From assembly GCA_946413945.1 (NCBI GenBank), contig CAMKMR010000026.1, forward strand, positions 1 to 11,431: 11,431 nt of DNA. Reading direction: 5' to 3'. Each line of letters starts with the position of its first letter. Within the stretch, counting starts at the first letter, position 1. A program made the position numbers and the translations under genes. The DNA is from an uncultured Lachnospiraceae bacterium (GTDB taxonomy: Bacteria > Bacillota > Clostridia > Lachnospirales > Lachnospiraceae). This document shows positions 1 through 10,800 of the stretch, piece by piece. Below the pieces are notes generated by a model. That model was not told the DNA's origin and ran no database searches. It saw nothing but the letters and a program-made list of their open reading frames with translations.

Positions 1-1893
1 TTTATCATTTATAACCAGATTGTCATGGCTATCAATAATAGTCTCAGTCTTCTGCTTATTAACAGTTCCATCAGCATTTAATTCAAACTTTGTATCTGTT
101 GCAACACTGTATCCATCTGGTGCTATAGTTTCTCTTAATGTGTAAGGCTTATTTGTTGTAAGTCCTACAATTTCATGAGCTTCCTTAGTTGATACCCACT
201 CTAACTTTTTGCCATTAAGTTCTACTACTTTTCCTTCTTCATCAAGAATCTGGATTGTTGCTCCTTCAAGCTCTTCTCCGTTAGTAATATCTTTCTTACT
301 AATCTTTACAGATGTAAGACTATCATTAACGAATATTACTCCATCAGCAGTATATGCTGTAGTATTTACTGTATTAATAGTTCCATCAAGATTAAGTTCA
401 AACTTTTTATCTGTTGCAACTTTATATCCTGCTGGTGCTGCTGTTTCTCTTAAAGTATATGTCTTTCCAACTGCAAGTCCCTTAATTTCCTTAGGTGTCT
501 TAGTTGATACCCATTCGAGAGTCTCACCATTTGCTACAACAACATTTCCATTTTCATCAAGAATCTGGATTGTTGCTCCTTCAAGTTCCTCATTATTAGT
601 AACATCAACTTTACTGATCTTTACAGATGTCATCTTATCTTCTACAAGAAGAACGCCCTTGCTATCAGTCTTAGTTGTTGTTCTTTCCTTATCAACAGTT
701 CCATCAGCCTTTAATACAAATGTAGTATCTGTTGCTACTGTATATCCATCAGGTGCTACTGTTTCTCTTAAGGTATATGTCTCTCCTGAAGAAAGCCCTG
801 AAATGATATAAGGCTTATTGCTTGATACCCACTCAAGTTTTTTACCGTTAACTCTTACAACATTTCCATCCTTATCAAGGATCTGAATTGTTGCTCCTTC
901 AATTTCAGCGCCACCAACAACATCAACTTTACTAATCTTTACTGATATCTTGTCATCTTCAACAAGAAGTACGCCGTCATCATTAATAGATGCAGTTGTT
1001 TTTGATGTATTAATAGTTCCGTCTGCATTAAGCTCAAACTCAGTCTCTGTTGCAATTGTATAGCCTTCTGGGGCAATAACTTCTTTTAATGTATATGTCT
1101 TTCCTGTTGCAAGACCTTTTATTTCATGAGGTGTCTTTGTTGATACCCACTCAAGTCTTTCACCATCAACTTTTACAACATTGCCATCTTTATCAAGGAT
1201 CTGGATTGTTGCTCCTTCAACTTCTTTTCCGTTTGCAATATCCACCTTGCTAATCTTTACTGATGTCTTCTTATCTTCAATAAGAAGTACACCCTCGCTG
1301 TTAGTCTTTGTTGTAGTCTTTGTCTTGTTAACAGTTCCGTCTGCATTAAGCTCAAACTTTGTATCTGTTGCAATAGTGTAACCTTCTGGTGCAACTGTTT
1401 CTCTTAAAGTATATGTTTTTTCAACATCAAGTCCTTCAATTACATGAGGCTCATTTGTTGATACCCATTCCGCCTTTTTACCATTAAGTTCTACTACATT
1501 TCCATTTTCGTCAAGAATCTGGATTGTTGCGCCTTCAAGTTCCTTTTCATTTGTAACATCCACTTTACTAATGCTAACCTTTGTTGCTTCATCCTTAACA
1601 AGTATAGTCTGAATCTTACCTTCAGTTGTTAAAGATGCTGCACCATTTACAGTTACTCTTCCTTCATCATCAAATGAGAAAGTAGAATCTGTTGTAATCT
1701 TATATCCATTTGGAGCTACTGTCTCCTTAAGAATATATGTCTTTCCGGCCTCAAGACCTGTTATAAAGTAATCTTTATCCTTATCAGATGTCCAGCTGTC
1801 AACGACAGTTGTTCCATCAGATGAAAGGATCTCTAACTTAGCACCGCTAAGCTTATTACCTTCAATATCAGTCTTTATAATCTTTACAAATTT
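1..1893 (-). repeat. Six tandem SpaA-type B domains R1-R6
   Basis: Boundaries: R1 1585-1893 (103 aa), R2 1267-1584 (106), R3 949-1266 (106), R4 631-948 (106), R5 316-630 (105), R6 1-315 (105 visible, essentially one full unit). The unit pattern is SVKISKVD, then EGATIQILD, LEWVST, KTYTLRET(V)APxGY, ATDTKFELNADGT and a final (E/N)D. R1 is the most divergent, with VKIIKTD, SGAKLEIL and VAPNGYKITTD. R2-R6 are very close in DNA too: the segment TGGATTGTTGCTCCTTCAAG at 251-270 recurs with zero to a few mismatches at 566, 884, 1202 and 1520. In the SpaA fold the Lys of KVD, the Glu of RET and the terminal Asn/Asp form an isopeptide bond. More copies may lie beyond base 1. Confidence 0.88.
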
Positions 1894-4800
1894 TCTTGTA
1901 AGATAATTATTTACAACTTCTGTCTTTGCAGGGCTGCCACTTGCTGCATTTTCTTTTGAAACAGTAACTTCACCAGTTCCTGTTACATCAAGTCCATACA
2001 GATCTTTAAGTGTTATACCAGCTGTTTCACTGTCTCCTGCAAGAGCTGCGTCCTTATCTTCTTCAACTGAATATACACCAGCTGCAAGTCTTCCAAGTGT
2101 AAGGTCTTCACCATTCTTAATGCTGATTACTGCATCATTCTTGTTGTCCTTAAGAACTGCATTATTATTTGTATCAACTTCAGCTGAAACATATTTGCCA
2201 TCAGCATTCTTAACAGTAATCTTAAATGTCTTATCAACTATGTTGCTATCTGCATTTGAAATGTCACTGTCGCTGTCTACCTTTACAGTCTTCCTGATAT
2301 TAAGGTATCCATAATCTTCTGTATATACATTCTTAAATGTTGCTACAGGTTCATTTGTTGCTGTTACATTAAGATCTGACTTCACAGCCACATCTGATGA
2401 ATCAGTAACGAATGAATAATTTTCAATTAATTTTTCAGTATCATAACCTGTTTCTTTAACAGAATATGTACCAGCTGCAAGACCTGAAACCTCATATTCA
2501 CCATTAGTGAAATCCTTATATGTTACTACTAAACTGTAGTCATCTGGTCCTGTAATAGTAAACTTAATGTTTTCCTTTATTTCATCAGTAAGAGAAGGAT
2601 TAGCCTCGCTTCCATCAATCTTTGTAAATGAGAAGCTCTTCTTAATCTTTAACTTACCCTTATCACGAGTATAAACATTCTTTAATTCAGCAATTTCAGT
2701 TGTATCACTTGTAACTGCTACATCTTTCTTTGACATAGTACTAAGGTTTGTGCTAATGGTGTAATTTTCCACTGAACCATCGCTTACTGTTTCCTTAATA
2801 CTGTAGTTACCTGTGTTGATATTAGCAAGAAGATACTTACCATCTGTAAATTCACTGTAAGCTACTGTCTTTTCATATCCGTCAGGTCCTGTAATAGTAA
2901 AGCTGATCTTTGACTTATCAACACTTGATTCGTCAATTGCTTTTCCATTTTCATCTTCAAAAGACTTAACAATCTGTAAATATCCCTTATCACGAGTATA
3001 TTCATTAATAAATGATACTTCTGCAGGATCATTAGTAAGGCCATCCTTAACTGTAACTTCAGCTACAACCTTCTCTTCTGTTCCTACCTTTGTTGTCTGA
3101 TATGTATATCCTTCAATTTCAGGATTCTTATCTGTTACTTCTGTAATTTCATAAGTTCCAACAGGAAGGTCTTCAATTGTAACTGTGCTACCTGCAGCAA
3201 CCTTTATATCCTGTGGTTTTTCTGATGCAGTTGCAACCTTGTTATAATAAATTCCTGTTTCCTTATTTCTTACATTAAAGACAAATTCTTTTGTATTATC
3301 TTTCTTTTCCTCATTATCAAGAAGTAAATTCTTCTTTATAACAAGGCTTCCTTTTTTACTTGTATAACTATTAGTAAACTTAACAGTTACAGTCTCTGCT
3401 GCATGAACAGTGTTTGTAGCTACCTTATCGCCAATAGTATATACCGCACTAATATTGTTTGTACTGTCTAAATCTGACTTTCTTTCATATGTAGCAGAAA
3501 GCTTGTAATTTGTAAGGTCTGAAGCACTCTCAACTACGAAATATTCCTTATCTGGCTCAACTTCAATAGTCTTCTTTGAGTCTACCATCTCATAAAGGGT
3601 AAAGCTTGCTACTTCATTTTCAGATGCATCCTTAACAGTAAACTTTATATTTTTCTTTTCTGCATCAGTAAGATTTGTATAATCTCCCGAAACCGCTTTA
3701 GATACTACAATGTAAGCTTTTCTTGAATATTTATTTACTACTTTAAAGCTTACAGTCTCATCCTTAGCAAGCACTGCACCTTCATCAGGAACTGCTGTTC
3801 CATCCTTCATTCCCACCTTTGAAGATACGAAAGTATATCCAGAAATCTTAAGTCCATCAGCTCCTGTTTCAGTAACCTTATAATTACCTGTAGGAACACT
3901 TGTCTCCTGATACTTCATATCACTATCGAAATCAAGAAGTGAGATTGTCTTTGTTTCGTAATCTGCAGGACCTGTAATAGTGAATTTTACTGACGCTTTT
4001 TCTTCATCTGTAAGACCACTAATATCAACTGTCTCATCTCCGTTGGCAAAAACCTTGGTGATTTCAAGTTTTCCACTGTCTCTTACATAATTATTATTAA
4101 ATGCTACTTCTGCCTTTTCTTTATTAGCAAGTGTAACAGTAACTCCAGAAGCTGTGTATGTCCCTGATGCATTATGGTCTGAATCGCTGGATTCAACCTT
4201 ATAAGATTTTGAAATAGTAATGCCTTTAATATCATTAGCTGCTTCCTTAACAGTATATTCTCCAGGAAGCACTTCAAGTGTCTTTATACCAGATTCCATA
4301 TCTTCATATGTAAAAGCTGCGTATAATTTACTCTCAGCATCATAAATTTCAAAAGCAACCTTATTCTTATCTGTTTCGCTTACAGTTCCTTCAAATGTCT
4401 TTGAAACAGCAAGCACTGCCATCTTCTTCTCATAAGCATTAGTTACTGTAGATTCTGTTGTAGAATTCTTTGTAACTTTAACTTTATTAAAGTCAGGCTC
4501 AATTTCTGATTCACCATCTTTATAACTTACTACATAATCAATAAATGTATACTCTTTTGTATCTGTCAGCTGATTATCCTCAGTAATTGTATATTCCCCA
4601 ACAGGAATATTTTCAAAAGTATAAGTAAAATCTGATGAAAAATCTTTTAATGTGATGATCTCATCAAATGAATCAGGTCCTTCGATTTCAAAAATAACCT
4701 TTGCCTTTTCAGCATCAGTTAATTTACTGATATCGATTGATGAATTATCATCAACATTTATAAACTTCTTTGTAATCTTGAGATTACCAGTATCTTTTAC

Positions 4801-7800
4801 ATAATCATTCTTAAATGCTACTGTTACCTCTTCTTTATCTGATACATCAAGATTAACAGCATCACCCACATATTCTTTTTCAGCAACATCTTTTGCATCA
4901 ACACTTGAATCAACCGAATACTTTCTTGTAACTGTGTATCCGGAAACATCTGCTGCCTCCTCACTGACAGTGTACTTTCCAGGCTTAACTGCTATATCCT
5001 TCTTTCCATCTGTCATATCAGCATATGTAAACTCTGCAACTGTCTTACCATCCTTATCACTAACAAGGAACTTAACATTATTCTTTATAGAATCATCTGC
5101 TGTACCTTCGAAAGTCTTTGCTACAGTAATAACTGCTTCCGGCTTCTCGTTAAAGATCTCGTAACCTGCTGATGTATATGTCTTAAATGAATCTTCATCA
5201 GCTCCTTTGATCGTTACAACACCATTAGATGCAACATTTACTGTCCATGGTGATGATTTTGAGATCACATAATCCTCAGGGGCTTCTACTTCTTTAAGTT
5301 CGTATGTTCCACCATAAAGAAGATTGTCGAATTCTACTTCACCATTTGCATTAAGAGTGATCTTTTGCGTTGTCTCAATGCCTGTTCCTGTTAATTCAAA
5401 CTTAGCTCCACCAAGAGTTGTAGTCTTATCCTTTGCGTCCTTCTTAATGAGCTTTATTGCTGCAGTCTTGGTTACATAATCATTTGTTGCTGTAACCCCT
5501 ACTGTTGTTCCTGCTCCAACAACTACATCCCCTGTTTCAGGTGAAAGAGTAACTCCTTCAAATCTGTAATCACCAAGTGCTGTTCCATCTTCTGCCTCAG
5601 CCACTGTATATGTATTTGGCTCAAGATTTTTAACCTTAACCTCTTCTCCTGCTTTAACAGGTATCTTAACCTCAGATTCCGACTTATTACCGGCTGCATC
5701 GTAATAATATAAATCATCTTTAACTGTGAAATAATAGGCCTTATCTGAATAAAGATCTGACTTATCTTCTCCATCAATCTTAATGATCTTTGTTATTGAA
5801 ATCTCGCCTTTACCTGTATCGAATATGTTATCAAAAAGGAATTCCGCTGAATCGCCTTTTCCAAGCATTATCGTGTCTTCACTGGATGTTTGGCCATTCA
5901 CCTTTTTGCTAACTACATAATCATCGAATTCATATCCATCCACCTTGACTCCATTTGGCCAACTCTCGATAATAACATATTCACCCGTTGGGACATTCTT
6001 CTCTTCATATGTAAGATTATCAAAATCAAGGAGTGATACCTCCCTAAAACCTTTTCCATTATAGTCATCTGGTCCGATAATTATGAACTTGATATATTTC
6101 TTCTGTTTTTCAGTTAAAGAAGAAATATCAATAGTATTATTATTGGCATCAACAAATTTCTTTGTTATCTTGATATTTCCAGTATCTCTTGAATAGACAT
6201 TCTTAAATGATACTATCATGTTATCATCGTTAACGAGGTCAATCTTTACTCCATCATCTGTATAAGCTGTTTTTAAGACAATACCTTCTTCATAGTCTGA
6301 ATCAACGGAATAAGTTGTCTTAATAGTATATCCTTCCCTGCCATTTGGTTCCTCTATAACAGTATACTTACCAGGTACCAAATCCAAAGTCATCTTTCCA
6401 TCTTCCATTTCAGAATAATGAAAATCTTTAACTACTTTCCCAGCTTCATCCAGGACAAGGAAATGTACAACTTCCTTATCACTATCATATACGTCACCTG
6501 AAAATGACTTTGTTATAGTAAGCTTTGATGCTGCTTTTTTATTGTACACAACAAAGCCAGCTGATGTATAAACACTTGCATGTTCTTCACCATTTCCCTG
6601 GATCGTTACAACCCCGGAATCAGAAACCTTGATTGTCCAAGGAGAAGAAGCAGACAGAGCATATCCATCCGGCGCCTTTACTTCCTTAAGTTCATATGTT
6701 CCTCCATAAAGAAGCTCATCAAATGTAACTTCTCCGGTAGCTGAAATAGTTGCCTTAGTAACCGCTTCTGAAAGACCTGTTCCTGTTAATTCAAATACTG
6801 CCCCTCCAAGAAGCTTCTTATCTTCAACATCCTTCTTAATGATCTTTACTGGAGCAGTCTTTGTCTCGTAATTATTCACTGCTACGACATTAGCTATTTC
6901 ATCCTTAACAACAGTTACTTCTCCTAAAAGTGGATCAATATTTAGGCCCTTATATCTATATTCCAGAAGAGGCGTGCTGCTTTCTTTTTCAACAACTGTA
7001 TATTCACCCGGTTTAAGGCCACCGATAGTAACAGTCTCTCCTGCTTTAACAGCAACCGTTACTTCGTCAGATGACTTATTGCCGTCTACATCATAATAAT
7101 TATTTTTTGAGTCTTTTACTGTAAAGAGATATTCCTTATCTTCAAAAAGACTTGTCTTATCTGTTCCATCGATCTTAATCTTCTTAGAGATCTGAATAGA
7201 ACCTGCGTCACCACTTTCTACAATATTGTTAAATTTAATTTCATCTGCAGAAACTGGCGTTCCTATATATTCACCAGAGATTTCATCCTTTGCATATTTT
7301 ACGTAAGCAAGTTCATGCACAAATTCACCGGAATCATTTCTCTTTACATGCATTGTGATTATATAGAATGTATCATCACCTGTCGTACCTGTAGGAAGAG
7401 ATGAACCATCCTCAGAAACCTTGTAGTAATAATACTCTTCATCACTTGTCATAGTGATCCTGATAGGATCAAAATCCACATTTCCATCAGCATCATTCTG
7501 CTTTGATGCAGTATAACCATCATCAATATAAGCTGCATCTACTGAGTCAGAATCAACCTCATCAATCTCAAATGTGTATGTACCCATCGGAGCAGGATTT
7601 CCATTGTCAAATACTACCGTCTTCTTAGCCTGTAATTCAAATTCAACAAAATCTTCGATTTCAAACTCTGCATTAGAATCTTTATATCTATTGATCTTAA
7701 CGCTATTTCCATCTTCATCAGTCACGTTAAGATACTTTTCGTTAAACTGTTCATCAGTTATCTTAAGTGAATCATCATTTCCGGAATCATTTGAAACTAT

Positions 7801-10800
7801 AAAGTAATAATCTGTTTTATTAAGCGGATTAGGTGCTTCTGTTTCATGTAAGAGGTATAACTTTGCAAAGTCAAGTTCCTTAACACTTATACCTTCTTCA
7901 GCAATTGAAATTTCAGTATTAGCACCGTCAACGTTGGCCATATAAATATTGTTATCTCTATTAAATGTTACTCTATCGCCAATTAAAACTATGCCATCTT
8001 TCACACGGCATTCGTATAATTCAAACTTACAATCACTAAGAGAAACATACTTTTGTCCGTTAAACCATACTTTTGACAGTCTTACTGTTGCTCTTGCACT
8101 TGAACCACCTGAATCCTGAACGAAATCACCAGATTCAATACTTTTACTTACTCTGTCAATCTCCATTACTTCTTCATGCTTATATAAATAGAAAGTATTT
8201 GCAACTCTATCTGTTGGCTGAATTATATTACCCGCAACATCAATAAGCGCTGAATATGTAATTGTAAGAGCTTTACCATCAGGTATATCAAACTTTAATA
8301 CATTATCACCGTTCTGGTCTTTTTCAATCTTATAATCATACTGATTTTTTCCAGAACCAATTTCAAGTTCTCCGTTCTCATCAGATACTTTTATACTATT
8401 CTTTATGATTCTTAAGTTAGCTCCGGCTACATCCTTTGCATAAAGTCTTGAACCATCATCATTAAATTTAACCGCATCCGGATTAACTGTTACTGTATAA
8501 GTTAATTTTGCTCCCTGATGAACATACTGTTTATCAAGTACTTTATTTGCTGTTAAAAATACATCTTCAGTATCCTGACCTACAACCACACCATTATAAG
8601 AAACTTTAACTTCATTACTATAGTTATTTTCTTTTTCTTCAGAAAGAGTAAGTTCTCTTGCTTCCTCATCAGTCAGTTTTGCAAGATAATTTATTTTAAG
8701 GATTGGATTAAATTGTGAGCCATGATATGTGAAAGTACCAGTGGTGTAATCAAAAAGTTTCATCAACTCATCTGTCATGGTGTAAGTAAATGTTGTTTTA
8801 CCTCCATCGGTTGACACTTCCAGATTACCTGTAAATTCTAAATATGGTATCTTATAATATTCATTTTGGAACATATCACAGGATAACACTGCAGAATCCG
8901 GAACATATTCAAGGTAGCCATTTTTTATCTCATCATAGAAAACGATCTTATCATTTGGATAAAGTGTTCTGTTTTGCATATGTAAATTTTTTGCATATGC
9001 GCCAAGATCAAATGTAACAGTGTATTCTACTTCTCCACCTTTACCAACTGGTTCACCAAACTTTTCAGTTGTTTTAAGTACTCCTGATTCAGCTGAATCT
9101 TTATCTTCCTCAACAGTAAGTGTGTCCTTAAAAGTTGTTAATACCTGAACATCATTTTTAAAGGATCTTTTACTAAGTTTTGAATCATCTGTAACACGTG
9201 TATATACAACAAATGTATAATCCTTCTCAGGACTGAGATTATCTTTCTTTAATCTAAGTTTTAAACAACCATTATTTATATCAAAAGGATATTGAGTTTT
9301 GTCTGCTTCGGCAAGTGAAGTGTCAAAATATTTCTTACCTTCATCTGTAAAATAACCTGTATTACTTGACTGTCCTCTGTTGAACCCTGAATCTGAATAA
9401 AGAAGTGTTCCATCCTGAAGTTCAACCCTTCTTGCCAGGTAATGATGCTGCCATGTTTCAGGATCATCAATAAGATCTATGTAACTTAAATCATTCCAGT
9501 CTTCCTCAGAAGGAGTTGTTACAGTTATCTCCCACTTTAAAAGTCTATATTTAGTTGAAACCTGTTTAAACTTATTATATTCCTCAAATGTTTTTTGAAC
9601 TGTCGCCTTAGATGTATGAATTGACTCTCCTGTCCCAGGATTAACTTCTACAACCGGCGCTATATATCTTGTAACTTCTTCGCCATTCTGATCTCTAAAT
9701 ACAACATTAAGCTCGTTCTTTATAAGAGCTGCTTTTATATTTTTTTCTTCAAGAAGAAGTTCACTTACATCAGTAGAGTAACTATATTCATATCTAATAG
9801 GATTGTCAGAAACCTTGTTCCAGTTTGCAATATTTTTTATACCTGAAGGAGCAGACCCAATATTTCCATCTGTGGCTGTATTTGGTGTTATAGTATGAGA
9901 AATCTCATCTTCTATTGTTTTAACACTAATTCCTGAGTCCTTCGGAATTTCTATATAACATGTCCAGTTAATTTTTCCGTCTTCATACTTTCCTTCTTTT
10001 CCAATACCAGGAGAAGCATTTGAATAAATAACAGGACTTGATTCTGGAGAAACCTTAGTACCATGATTTGTTATACCATGTACTATAGCCTTGTTAGTAC
10101 GACTTCCATCTGAATCATAATACTTATCTGAGCCATTTAAAAAATCAGGTTTAACTTCCCTTGAATAGGTAATGATAAGTTCTTCATCTGTTCTTATGGC
10201 TGTATTTAAATCAGCTAATGTTGCGCCCTCTATCTTTGATACACTTCCATAGGCAGTTTTTAAAGATATCTGAAGATTATAAAAATCATCTCCTATAGTG
10301 GTACCTGCTTTATCCTCAATAGAGTCAATAAATGCATACCCTTTATTTGTTTTTACATTTATCTGATAATCAACAAAATATTTTCCTGATTTTTTATCAT
10401 AATAAACGTCATTGCCATCTTTCTGGATTATTTCTTTAGAAACAGAAATTTTATTGTCATCAAGATTAACAGGAACTGCTGTTTTTTCTCCAGCAACAAT
10501 TACGTCAATCATTCCTTCGCCTGTTTCTGCATCTTCTACGCCAGAGAAATCAAGTTTTCCTTCCCAGGTTACCCAGATAGACTTACCTGTTCCTTTAAGG
10601 AATACATAACCGTTACCCTGCTCTGCAGCAGAGTCAGCGCCTTTATCATTAATATTTACAGTTAATTTTCCATCGCTGGTAAGAGACCAATCACCCATAT
10701 CTCTGTTTGAATTACCTGTATCAGGAAGGTAATCTGAACCAGTCTCTTTTAATCTTCCGCCAGAAGTATTTACCTCTGTAGAGAATGTAAGATAGTTACC

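Noticed and set aside
209..811. Plus-strand open frame of 200 codons, internally repetitive
   Set aside because: It is the antisense of repeats R4-R6 of the giant gene; its repeating FPSSSRIWIVAPSSSS pattern is only the complement of the repeat DNA. It has no ribosome binding site or recognisable domain. The plus-strand frames at 1181-1381, 2120-2314, 4934-5164, 7574-7807, 10412-10609 and 10853-11149 are rejected for the same reason.
1..1893. CRISPR array, because of regularly spaced similar DNA segments near 251, 566, 884, 1202 and 1520
   Set aside because: The spacing is 315-318 bp, similarity extends through the whole unit, and the frame stays open; these are coding tandem repeats.
2862..9470. 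Short minus-strand open frames at 2862-3044, 5523-5777 and 9276-9470
   Set aside because: They lie in a different minus-strand frame from the giant gene, which reads through all three positions with clear domain motifs.
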